This document shows, one piece after another, positions 1 through 7,963 of a DNA stretch of 64,000 nt. The translations under genes were made by a program, and so were the position numbers. The DNA is taken from contig NZ_JAUSXC010000001.1 in assembly GCF_030823405.1 (NCBI RefSeq), positions 2,463,001 to 2,527,000 of the forward strand. The letters are read 5' to 3'. The stretch is from Chryseobacterium ginsenosidimutans (GTDB lineage Bacteria > Bacteroidota > Bacteroidia > Flavobacteriales > Weeksellaceae). The notes under the pieces are model-generated. The model searched no databases. It was not told the origin of the DNA and saw only the letters and a list, made by a program, of their open reading frames with translations. Position 1 is the first letter of the stretch, and the number at the start of each line of letters is the position of its first letter.

Positions 1-2228
1 TTTTGGTTCTGCACTTCCGAGGCATATTTATAAGCAGCCTCTATGGTTTCCCCTGAAAAGTCGGTGCTTTTTTCGGAGATAAGGTTGCTGAATAGTGGTT
101 CATAAACTTTTTCACTACTGGTGGTAAGAACGGTATTATTTTCTCGGTACATCTTTTCGGTTACGGTCTGTTTCTGTAATAGCGGATATTTAAAATCCGA
201 AGGGACCAGATATTTATCAGCTATTGTTTTATAGGCGAAAGTATATTGGATATTCTTTTCAGAAACTAGTTGATTGTTTCCTGTATACTGTTGTATTTTG
301 GTAGGCAGCCCGGTGCTGTATGGTGATCCATAATCCAGCAATGTCGTCATTGACTGGCTGGTCTGTGTGAGAACTTCAGAAGGAAGCAGAAAAGTATATC
401 GGGTAGAGAAATTTTTCACCGCATCCGTTACCGTTACATTTTTATAGACTAATTGTCTTAAATATTTATCAATTCCGTTTGTAGGATGAGTATAGGTAAT
501 CGTTCCATAATCTTCAGAGCTGGGTACTGTCGGGTTATCAAAGTAATGGTAATTATAATTCAGATTTTCGGTTGGCATAGAACTGTTTTCTCCTTCATAT
601 TTCTTTATATTTTTTATTCTTACCCCTTCTGTGTAGATGAAAGGTTCTTTGGCAGTTCTGATGGCGTATACTTTGAAATGTCCTGAGGATTTGCCAACAA
701 AGTTAAGTTTTACAGAAGAATTATTGGTGCCAAACCATTTTAAATCACCACACGGTATCCATCCATAATCGCCCCAATGTGAGACAAACTGTTCCATAGG
801 GGTATTGGTAACTCCATCCGTTACAGAATAAGTGACGCTAAGATGATCAATCTGATCCGTATTTTTATAATAGGTAACCCCATCTGCAAAAATAAAGAAT
901 ATCTGATACTTTACAGGATCAATATTAAGATTCAAGGGTTGAGACAACTGCCCCTTAGCAAAATCTTCATCATAAAGTAAATCAGTCTTATATTGATCAT
1001 AGTAGCCCGGAAGACCAATATATCCAAGACCCGATGATCCAGTCTCTGAACTAATCGTATTGGATTCATATTCATATTCCGTTCTTCCTCCTGTTGGTAA
1101 GTAAACTGTTTTTAAAAGTCCTATAGTACTGGCTTCAGGATTGGGACTGGCCGGATTAAAAAACCTTTCAAGTTCAATATTTGAACAATTTGAGAGATTA
1201 TTGGGAAAACCATATTGATCATAGCCTAAGTTATCACTATTACCATTATACTCAAACAAATATTCCTCCTGCTTGATATTATTTTTGTCAAGTAAAGATA
1301 AAGAGTTTAAATAATTTCCTCCGTCACGATCAAATAATACTTGTTTTATAATATTTCCGGAAGTATCCTTTAAGATAATTTTTTGCGGACTTGGGGGATA
1401 AGTAAAAGATATGCTTCCCACATTCGGAATGAGTATATTACTTATTTTACTTTGGCTCGTTTCATATGTTCCCCTCGTATCATTTACATTACGAGTCGTA
1501 GTAATGTATTCAAAAGTAGCCAGTATATTATCCTTACTATCCAATATTTTAGTAATATGGAATGCATCGTGATACAATTCCACGAAATTTTTCTGAACAT
1601 ACATATTGTCGTTGATCCCTCTATAATATGAAATGTCAGGCTTGTCAAAAATGTATTTTAATCCTTTAGCATCTATTACGGTGAAGGATTTTATTTTGTA
1701 TATCAAAGTATCTGTCGTATTTTTCTCTATCAGGATTTTGTTTTTAAAACCGTTTTCAGAGATGCCTACATATTTGTGCGTCGTTTTATCATAATTAATT
1801 GTAAATTTTGCAGATTCTCCCGGAATGCTGTATTGAAATGCATTTCCATCACTGATATTAGTAAAAAATGCACCCGAATTATTGAGTACATAATCAACAG
1901 GATAGGCGTGAGAAACTCTTACAATAGAATAATCCGATGATAGACTCCATCCTTTACCTACATCACCCGGCAAATTCTGATTGGATGTCCTGTTGGCATT
2001 ATAATCTATTCCAAAATTGAAAGACAATTTGGGTGAATTTGTAGGGACGGTAAGCAGAGGAAACCCGATGGATGGTAAGCCATTGGCAATATTTCCTTCC
2101 GGAGTTTTATTATATGAATCTTTTTGAATTTCAAAACCATTTCCCTGTGCCTGTAAAATTGTGTTACTTATTAAAAGTAAAAGGATAGCCATTATATATT
2201 GTGTAAAGGCTTTATAATTTTTCTTCAT
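1..2228 (-). CDS. RHS/YD-like surface protein, N-terminal part (runs off window)
   Basis: An open frame of about 742 residues runs from an ATG at 2228 to the window edge without a stop. It begins with a signal peptide (MKKNYKAFTQY..., hydrophobic stretch, then LQAQG), followed by a segment (GLPSIGFPLLTVP, SFNFGIDYNANR, GDVGKGWSL) typical of the front of large Bacteroidetes RHS/SpvB-like secreted proteins. Later text such as LPTGGRTEYEYESN and RQLVYKNVTVTD also fits YD-type sequence. The start lies 4 nt after the stop of the T9SS propeller gene, so the two are probably cotranscribed. I infer a secreted polymorphic-toxin-like or adhesive protein; the C-terminal end, which would settle the role, is outside the window. 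Confidence 0.65.
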   Translation of the reverse strand, partial: MKKNYKAFTQYIMAILLLLISNTILQAQGNGFEIQKDSYNKTPEGNIANGLPSIGFPLLTVPTNSPKLSFNFGIDYNANRTSNQNLPGDVGKGWSLSSDYSIVRVSHAYPVDYVLNNSGAFFTNISDGNAFQYSIPGESAKFTINYDKTTHKYVGISENGFKNKILIEKNTTDTLIYKIKSFTVIDAKGLKYIFDKPDISYYRGINDNMYVQKNFVELYHDAFHITKILDSKDNILATFEYITTTRNVNDTRGTYETSQSKISNILIPNVGSISFTYPPSPQKIILKDTSGNIIKQVLFDRDGGNYLNSLSLLDKNNIKQEEYLFEYNGNSDNLGYDQYGFPNNLSNCSNIELERFFNPASPNPEASTIGLLKTVYLPTGGRTEYEYESNTISSETGSSGLGYIGLPGYYDQYKTDLLYDEDFAKGQLSQPLNLNIDPVKYQIFFIFADGVTYYKNTDQIDHLSVTYSVTDGVTNTPMEQFVSHWGDYGWIPCGDLKWFGTNNSSVKLNFVGKSSGHFKVYAIRTAKEPFIYTEGVRIKNIKKYEGENSSMPTENLNYNYHYFDNPTVPSSEDYGTITYTHPTNGIDKYLRQLVYKNVTVTDAVKNFSTRYTFLLPSEVLTQTSQSMTTLLDYGSPYSTGLPTKIQQYTGNNQLVSEKNIQYTFAYKTIADKYLVPSDFKYPLLQKQTVTEKMYRENNTVLTTSSEKVYEPLFSNLISEKSTDFSGETIEAAYKYASEVQNQ

Positions 2229-2232
2229 GTAT

Positions 2233-3774
2233 TTATTTCTTAATCAATTTAGCATTCGCCGTTTTATTATTATCTGTTTTGATGGTAATCAGATAAGCAC
2301 CCTGAATCAGGTTCTGAGTATTGATCTTAGTCACTTTATTTTTTGTTTTCAGGCTCTGCAGCTGTCGTCCACCCATGTCATACATCACAATATCAGCTTC
2401 CTTAAAATCAAACCCGATTTCCACATACGCATAATCGGATACCGGGTTCGGGTAAATCTTAATATCCTGTTTTTCGATCAACTGGTCAATCTGTTTGTCT
2501 CCCAGTTTCACAATTTTCCAGTTCTCTTTGCCGAGTTCCTCAGCACTTGTTCCTGCCAGAATGATCGAACCGTCTCTGTTTAACTTAATGTCTGACAGCC
2601 TTTCCTCTCTCTTTCTGGATTCTCCTTTTACATGCTTTCGCCACTGTTCACTGCCGTTTTGATCCAGATAAAGCATCCAAAAGGTCTCATCATCATTTTC
2701 AATTCTTCCTTCTGCCTGCGTGTAACCTCCCAATAAAATCCCTTTTGAAGATTTGTCATCTGAAGCATGCAGAACACTCATTCCCATCAAGACATCCCTG
2801 TTTTTGAAATTGTAGGATTTTTGCCAAATTTCTTCCCCTCTTTCATCAAGGGAGATCAACCACAAATCCGTTCCTTCTTCAATTCCGACAGATTTATTTC
2901 CCGATTTTTCCGATCTTGATTCTCCACCGATTAAATATCCTGTTGATGTTACAGAAAGTGTTCTTAAATGATCATCACCTTTTCCTCCAAAGTTCTTTTC
3001 CCATTCTACCTTTCCTTCTTTACTGAGCTTAATGATCCAGTAATCACCTTCGCCGAAGTTTTCCGTTTTCTTGGATCCTCCAGTATTGCTTCTGGAATAG
3101 ACTCCGATCAAAGCTCCACCATCTTTGGTGGGAATCATTTTTTCCACTTCATCCAAGCCTTTTCCGCCTAATATAATTTGAGAGACTATGCCTCCGTTTT
3201 TATCCAGTTTTATAATTAAAACATCTTTAGAACCGTAACCTTTAGCTGAGTTTTGGACATTTCCGGCAACAAAAAATCCGAAATCCGTCGTCTGAATAAC
3301 CGCTCTGGCTTCTTCATCGGAAGCTGAACCAATGGTTTTCTGCCAGATTTCATCACCGAATTCATTGATTCTTATCAGCCAGATATCCGATCCGCCTTTT
3401 GATTCTTCTTTTTTATCCAGCCCTTTTCCTGAATACGAAGATCCTGCAAGAAGAAAACCTCCTTCTTGGGTATTCACCGTAGCCGATAAAAAATCATGGT
3501 TTTTTCCTGAGAAATATTTTTCCCAGACCTCCTGTCCCTGTTGATTAAGCTTTACCAAATGGAAATCGTAGCCGTTGTTCTGCTTACTTTCCACAGAGAT
3601 CTTTTCTGACTGAATGGAACTTCCTGTAATTAAATACTGCTGATCAATAGTGGTGGTCACCTGCGAAAGGAAATCCTGGGTCGAGGATTTGATATCTTTC
3701 TGCCATACCACTTCCTGAGCATTGATGCCCAGAATTGTGCATAAGAAAAATGCACCCGTATAGATTTTTTTCAT
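2233..3774 (-). CDS. T9SS type A sorting domain protein with propeller repeats
   Basis: A 513-residue secreted protein. Signal peptide at residues 1-19 (MKKIYTGAFFLCTILGINAQ). The body is built from about seven repeats of 50-60 residues with the pattern 'W-x-I-K-L-x-x-x-G-x-x-x-W-x-K-x-x-G-G-x-x-x-D' (for example YWIIKLSKEGKVEWEKNFGG), which is a beta-propeller style found in many Bacteroidetes exported proteins. The last 80 residues (IYPNPVSDYAYVEI ... GAYLITIKTDN ... KLIKK) form a type A sorting domain, so export by the type IX system and cell-surface attachment are expected. It directly precedes the RHS-like gene; in Flavobacteriia such pairs occur at surface-toxin loci. Function beyond surface location is unknown. 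Confidence 0.85.
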   Translation of the reverse strand: MKKIYTGAFFLCTILGINAQEVVWQKDIKSSTQDFLSQVTTTIDQQYLITGSSIQSEKISVESKQNNGYDFHLVKLNQQGQEVWEKYFSGKNHDFLSATVNTQEGGFLLAGSSYSGKGLDKKEESKGGSDIWLIRINEFGDEIWQKTIGSASDEEARAVIQTTDFGFFVAGNVQNSAKGYGSKDVLIIKLDKNGGIVSQIILGGKGLDEVEKMIPTKDGGALIGVYSRSNTGGSKKTENFGEGDYWIIKLSKEGKVEWEKNFGGKGDDHLRTLSVTSTGYLIGGESRSEKSGNKSVGIEEGTDLWLISLDERGEEIWQKSYNFKNRDVLMGMSVLHASDDKSSKGILLGGYTQAEGRIENDDETFWMLYLDQNGSEQWRKHVKGESRKREERLSDIKLNRDGSIILAGTSAEELGKENWKIVKLGDKQIDQLIEKQDIKIYPNPVSDYAYVEIGFDFKEADIVMYDMGGRQLQSLKTKNKVTKINTQNLIQGAYLITIKTDNNKTANAKLIKK

Positions 3775-4539
3775 ACGTAGTGTTTGAATTTATTAGTTAT
3801 TATCTGTGTCGAAATTAAGAAGGTTTTCACTTAAGAAAATAGGGGAAACCGCATTCTTAAAGAATTGTTATTGTTATGGGTGGAAATTAAGGGCATCATT
3901 TGTTGTATCATGGTTTGTTTTTTATATTATTTTAAAGATTTACGTTGGATTTTCAATCTGTTGTGCAAAATTAATCCTCATACACGACAAACTGTGTCGT
4001 ATTATATAGAGATGCAGTATTTTGCTCTAAGGTTGGAAATTATAAATAAAAAAAGCACGGAGCAAAAGTCAATCCGTTAAAGAGGTACTGCGAAGAACCC
4101 AAAGACCAGAGAGACTTAGCCCGTGCCCATTATAGATACACGGGCGTAAGTCTATCAAAATTTGGTCTTTTAAGAAGATTCGCAGTTTTCTTTAACCAAT
4201 ATGATAGCTTACGCTTGTTTTATTAAAATTATGAGGCGAAAATAAAAAAAATAAATACACAATACAAAAAATATATTTGATAGAATAGTTTTAAAAGAAA
4301 TTTATGAGGTGAATAATATTCATTCCTTTCAGTTATTCAATCATTTTTATTCTCCATATGTTCAATGGTAACGAATAATATTTTTTAAAATAACAAAATG
4401 GGTTAATAATAATTAAAATGTATTTTATTTGTTATTATATGCTTTAAATGGCTTTTTTTAACAATATTTTAACTGTATTTACGTTAGATAAGTAAGGATG
4501 ATGTAAATAATTATTCAGAAACACTCAAAAACATACAAG
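3775..4539. other. Gene-poor spacer holding a candidate structured RNA
   Basis: No convincing coding sequence was found here on either strand; the open frames present start at GTG or have no protein-like composition. The minus strand has a TAATTTTG box (3965-3972) that matches the -7 consensus and could drive the T9SS propeller gene with a leader of about 185 nt. The plus strand carries the long hairpin described separately at 4087-4193. The rest (4200-4539) is very A/T-rich and shows no repeat or site that I can name. Confidence 0.5.
4087..4193 (+). ncRNA. Candidate structured RNA (three stacked helices, U-rich tail)
   Basis: Three nested inverted repeats line up on one axis: 4087-4094 with 4179-4186 (ACTGCGAA/TTCGCAGT, 8 bp), 4101-4108 with 4163-4170 (AAAGACCA/TGGTCTTT, 8 bp) and 4113-4125 with 4139-4152 (GACTTAGCCCGTG, 13 bp with one bulged G). 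Internal loops are 6/8 and 4/10 nt and the terminal loop is 13 nt. The outer helix is followed by TTTTCTTT, as in a factor-independent terminator on the plus strand; the other strand lacks a comparable U tract. The GC-rich apical helix stands out in A/T-rich surroundings. It matches no RNA family that I recognise. It could also be a miniature mobile element. Confidence 0.4.
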
Positions 4540-4802
4540 ATGAAAAAGAAATTGAACCTTCAGATATCCGATGAAGAGCTGATGAACACTATTCTGGTTG
4601 TTTTTTCAGAAATTTTGGACACCCTGAGAAAAGCACAGGCTGCCGACTCACGCTATTATGACAGTGCAGAGTCAAAAGGCTGCTGAACATCAGTGACAGC
4701 ACTTTATTCCGTTTCAGGAAGTCCCAGAGTATCCCGCATGTCAAAATCGGGCGCAAGATATTTTATCCCAAATCGTTTTTTAATAATGCCTTCAAAAAAT
4801 GA
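4540..4802 (+). pseudogene. Helix-turn-helix (HTH_17-like) gene with a -1 frameshift
   Basis: ATG at 4540 opens MKKKLNLQISDEELMNTI..., which stops at 4684-4686 after 48 residues. The other frame continues at once with KRLLNISDSTLFRFRK, then IPHVKIGRKIFYPKSFF, ending at TGA 4800-4802. The second part is a classic HTH_17/excisionase-like DNA-binding domain of the kind found in small Bacteroidetes regulators; the first part is the usual acidic N-terminal helix. Restoring one base (a G in GCAGAG-TCAAAAGG near 4667) joins the parts into one 87-residue protein. A real single-base deletion or a sequencing error are both possible. A matching terminator follows directly, so the unit was a complete gene. 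Confidence 0.75.
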
Positions 4803-4815
4803 AGGTATTTTTTTG
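4785..4815 (+). terminator. Terminator of the HTH pseudogene
   Basis: AATGCCTTC (4785-4793) pairs with GAAGGTATT (4801-4809) with one G-U pair, then a run of T. The left arm is inside the last codons of the HTH reading frame. Confidence 0.7.
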
Positions 4816-5444
4816 TTGTAAGGTGAAATTCTTAAGCTATAAAGGTTTTCATCTTTCACATTTGTTTACATGTTATAGTTGTCAATCATAAGAAGCAAAT
4901 TACAGTTGAATACTGTTGTAAGGCATAAGAATTTTATCGCAGATAAAATTTCACAACGTAAAACCTGCTCAAAATCTTTGTCACCTTGAGCCTGTTGAAG
5001 TGTTCTTGTGTCTTAAGGTCAGAATAAATAGTAAAATCTTTTACACCACTCCAACAAAATTCTTTATTTATCTTCATTAAAATGCAATTTAAAGTATAAA
5101 GATTTATCTGTAAAGTCTACCGAAAATCTTATTTTCTTGCGCCTTAAAAAATTAGCATAAAGTGAAAAAACTTTGCGTTTTGCTAAACTCCAACAAAAAC
5201 AATATTGCTTAAAAAACTCAAAATCCTGTTATCGTTTTTCGAATATTCTTCGAATGCTCTTCGGAAAAAACATCTTTTTGCGAAAGAATATCAGGAACTG
5301 CTCCGAAGCAGATCCGAATAAACGGTAAAGAAAACCAGTCAAAAAACATCAAAATAAATCAGTACCGGTCATCATTTTCAGAGGTGGCAGAAACTACGGA
5401 TTTCCGTTATATCTTCGTTCTGTTAATCAACAAATACACAAAAA
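4816..5444. other. Spacer with decayed repeats and a doubtful 38-codon frame
   Basis: This 630-bp stretch holds fragments that recur elsewhere in the window: TGAGCCTGTTGAAG at 4986-4999 (compare the palindrome at 58928-59001) and the sentence 'TTGCG..TTAAAAAA.TA.CATAAAGT' near 5138-5170 (compare 20281-20310). They look like worn intergenic repeats. A frame from TTG 5205 to TAA 5321 would encode a basic 38-residue peptide (LLKKLKILLSFFEYSSN...); it has no ATG and may be a gene remnant or chance. I see no other gene here. Confidence 0.4.
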
Positions 5445-6086
5445 ATGGCAAGAATAACAAAAGGAATCCTGGGTGGATTTTCAGGAAAAGTAGGAACCAT
5501 CGTAGGAGCAAACTGGCGTGGACAAGACATCATAAGAAGTACCCCAAAACCAAGCAGCAGACCGCCAAGTGAAAAACAGCTTCTTCAGCAGATGAAGTTT
5601 AAATTAGTGATCGGTTTTTTGCAGCCTGTCAAAAATATTCAGACAAAGTATTTCGGATCAGGCAGCGGTTCAAAATCAAGAGTGAATATGGCGGTTTCTT
5701 ACACAATTAATGAGGCTGTGCAGCTTGTTGCAGATGTTCCTGAACTGATCTATAATAAAGTATTGATCACAAAAGGAGATCTGGCAGGTTTTCAGAATGT
5801 GACAGCCGTTCCCCAAGCCGGAAATATGCTGAAACTTACATGGGAAGATAATTCCGCACAGAGAAATGCAAGCGTAACAGATAAAGCCAATGCAGTCTGT
5901 TATTGCAAAGAGCTGGGAACCTTTGAGATTTTTGAATCGGTTGCCGACAGAACTGCATTAACTGCTGATATTACGCTGCCAACCTATTATTCAGGAAAAG
6001 ATGTTCAGGTCTGGGCATTTTTTAATGATGAGAAAGAGAAGCTGGCGTGTAACAGTTCGTATCTCGGAGTTTTTACAGTTATTTAA
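5445..6086 (+). CDS. DUF6266 family protein
   Basis: A 213-residue protein that opens with MARITKGILGGFSGKVGTIV and GANWRGQDIIRSTPK, the hallmark N-terminus of the Bacteroidetes DUF6266 family. The rest is predicted mostly beta (for example LKLTWEDNS followed by KANAVCYCKELGTFEI), resembling an Ig-like or fibronectin-like sandwich. There is no signal peptide. A frame starting 61 nt upstream in another phase is a shadow. The family is common in Chryseobacterium and Flavobacterium, often next to small HTH genes such as the broken one at 4540, but its role is not known. A strong terminator follows. Confidence 0.85.
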   Translation: MARITKGILGGFSGKVGTIVGANWRGQDIIRSTPKPSSRPPSEKQLLQQMKFKLVIGFLQPVKNIQTKYFGSGSGSKSRVNMAVSYTINEAVQLVADVPELIYNKVLITKGDLAGFQNVTAVPQAGNMLKLTWEDNSAQRNASVTDKANAVCYCKELGTFEIFESVADRTALTADITLPTYYSGKDVQVWAFFNDEKEKLACNSSYLGVFTVI

Positions 6087-6089
6087 TAT

Positions 6090-6118
6090 GATCTCCGCCT
6101 GGAAAGGCGGGGATTTTT
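6090..6118 (+). terminator. Terminator of the DUF6266 gene
   Basis: ATCTCCGCC (6091-6099) pairs with GGCGGGGAT (6105-6113, one G-U) around loop TGGAA, followed by six T. Confidence 0.85.
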
Positions 6119-6240
6119 TGTTATCTTAAAATTTGAAAATGTTAAAATTTTATAAGCACATAAATTAAACAGAGAAGATTTTAATAACATCAATATATGT
6201 TTGTTTTGTTAATATTTTATCTTATTTACGGTATTGATTC

Positions 6241-6272
6241 TTGTTGCAAGCATGTGTTTTTCTTTATATTTG
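6241..6272 (+). promoter_or_regulatory. Promoter of the hsd/mcr defence operon
   Basis: TATATTTG at 6265-6272 is an exact match to the Bacteroidetes -7 consensus TAnnTTTG. TTG triplets at 6241 and 6244 give spacers of 21 or 18 nt to it, inside the accepted 17-23 range. The predicted transcript starts near 6277, leaving about 80 nt of leader before hsdM. No other good promoter was seen within the operon. Confidence 0.65.
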
Positions 6273-6355
6273 AAAACTTTAATAAAATCAAATAAGTTTG
6301 AATAAATTTTTCTATTTAATCAAGATAGGAAAAATTTGAAAACGAATAAGAATAA

Positions 6356-7963
6356 ATGACTCAAAAAAGTATCAAACAACTCGAAATAGAACTGTGGGAA
6401 GCTGCGGACGAATTAAGAGCCAACTCAAAACTGACAGCTGCGGAATACAAGGATCCCTTATTGGGATTAATTTTACTCCGTTTTGCTGAAAATAAATATG
6501 AAGAAGCCAAAGATCATTTGGCAGAAACTTTACCCATCAATCCAAGAACGAAACAAAGACGTGAAGCTACGAAAGATGATTTTGCTCAAGCTGGCGCTAT
6601 GCAATTGCCTGAAAAAGCCCAATACAGTTATTTAGCAAGTCTGCCCGAAAGCGAAGATTTAGCGGAAACCATCAACACCGCTATGAAACTGATTGAAGCT
6701 GAGTATGAAGATTTAGCTGGTATTTTACCTAAAAATTATCAGGAACTCACGCCCGAAGATGATTCTGATAATAACCTCTTGGCAAATTTGATTCGTATTT
6801 TCAATAGCGATTCGGTGCGCAATGCAAAAGGTGATGTGTTTGGTAGAGTGTACGAATATTTCCTGATGAAACTCTCGATGATGGGAGCTGGTGCGCAGGA
6901 AGGTGGCGAATTTTTTACACCGCCGTCTTTGGTGCAATTGATTGTCAATTTTATTCAGCCGGATCACGGGATTATTCACGATCCTGCGTGTGGATCGGGC
7001 GGGATGTTTGTGCAGACCGCACATTTTATTAAAAACATCCAAAACAAAAGTGTGAACCAAGCCGTAACGGTTTATGGTACCGAATATAAAAGCAATAACA
7101 CGCGTTTGGCGAAAATGAACTTAGCCATTCACGGAATTGAAGGGAAAATTGCCAACAACAATTCCTTTTATTCAGATCCGCACGAGTTGTTTGGGAAATG
7201 TGATTTCTTGATGGCGAATCCACCGTTTAACGTAGATAAAGTAGATGCTAAAAATAAATTTTTGGCAGAAGATAAACGTTTGCCTTTTGGTGCGCCTTTA
7301 ACCGGAAAAGGAACGATTGGAAATGCCAATTACCTTTGGATTCAGTATTTTATGTCTTACCTCAATCCGACGGGTCGTGCAGGATTTGTAATGGCTTCTT
7401 CTGCGACTGATGCAGGAAATGCCGAGAAGAGAATTCGTGAAGAACTGATAAAAACCGGCAATGTAGATTGTATTGTTTCGGTGAGCAATAATTTTTTCTA
7501 TACCCGAAGTTTGCCTTGTCATCTTTGGTTTTTCGATAAAGGCGCTTCGGCTCCGCTTAGCAACCGAAAAGATAAAATTCTGATGATTGATGCACGAAAT
7601 GTGTATCGAAAAGTAAGCACCACCATCAATGATTTTTCTGAGCAACAGTTGGAAGGATTGACTGCAATAATGGCGCTTTACCGTGGCGAAAAACCGAAAG
7701 TGGCGAAAGACAATGCTTGGTTTAATGAACATTTCCCTGATGGAATTTATCGTGATGTAGAAGGTTTGTGCAAAGTGGTAGATTTGGAAGAAGTGGCAGA
7801 ACAAGATTACAGCCTTACACCGGGACGGTATGTTGGCGTAAAAATCGACATCGATATGGATTTTGATTACAAAACCCGAATGCAGGAATTGCACAGCGAA
7901 TTAGCCGAACTAAATACCGAAGCCAACCAATTGATGAATCAAATTCAAGCTTTTAAGTTATGA
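6356..7963 (+). CDS. hsdM: Type I restriction-modification DNA methyltransferase subunit M
   Basis: A 535-residue N6-adenine methyltransferase. The N-terminal helical HsdM domain (residues 1-150) is followed by GGEFFTPPSLVQLIV, SAM-binding motif I DPACGSGGMFVQ (about 208-219) and catalytic motif IV NPPF (about 288-291). With HsdS it forms the modification enzyme that protects host DNA; with HsdR added it forms the full restriction complex. It is the first gene of a six-gene run and overlaps hsdS by 4 nt (ATGA), the normal M-S arrangement. All key motifs are intact and length is normal, so activity is expected. Its DNA looks less A/T-rich than the mcr genes downstream, by eye only. Confidence 0.97.
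   Translation: MTQKSIKQLEIELWEAADELRANSKLTAAEYKDPLLGLILLRFAENKYEEAKDHLAETLPINPRTKQRREATKDDFAQAGAMQLPEKAQYSYLASLPESEDLAETINTAMKLIEAEYEDLAGILPKNYQELTPEDDSDNNLLANLIRIFNSDSVRNAKGDVFGRVYEYFLMKLSMMGAGAQEGGEFFTPPSLVQLIVNFIQPDHGIIHDPACGSGGMFVQTAHFIKNIQNKSVNQAVTVYGTEYKSNNTRLAKMNLAIHGIEGKIANNNSFYSDPHELFGKCDFLMANPPFNVDKVDAKNKFLAEDKRLPFGAPLTGKGTIGNANYLWIQYFMSYLNPTGRAGFVMASSATDAGNAEKRIREELIKTGNVDCIVSVSNNFFYTRSLPCHLWFFDKGASAPLSNRKDKILMIDARNVYRKVSTTINDFSEQQLEGLTAIMALYRGEKPKVAKDNAWFNEHFPDGIYRDVEGLCKVVDLEEVAEQDYSLTPGRYVGVKIDIDMDFDYKTRMQELHSELAELNTEANQLMNQIQAFKL

Noticed and set aside
3983..4003. Small inverted repeat ACGAC/GTCGT
   Set aside because: Only 5 bp, with a mismatch just outside; too short to separate from chance.
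3806..4080. Two overlapping frames of about 70 codons on the plus strand
   Set aside because: They begin at GTG or at internal ATG, consist mostly of Phe/Ile/Cys/Lys from A/T-rich DNA and show no promoter or family pattern.
7298..7894. 198-codon frame opposite hsdM
   Set aside because: It lies fully within the antisense strand of a gene with all methyltransferase motifs; its composition is not protein-like.
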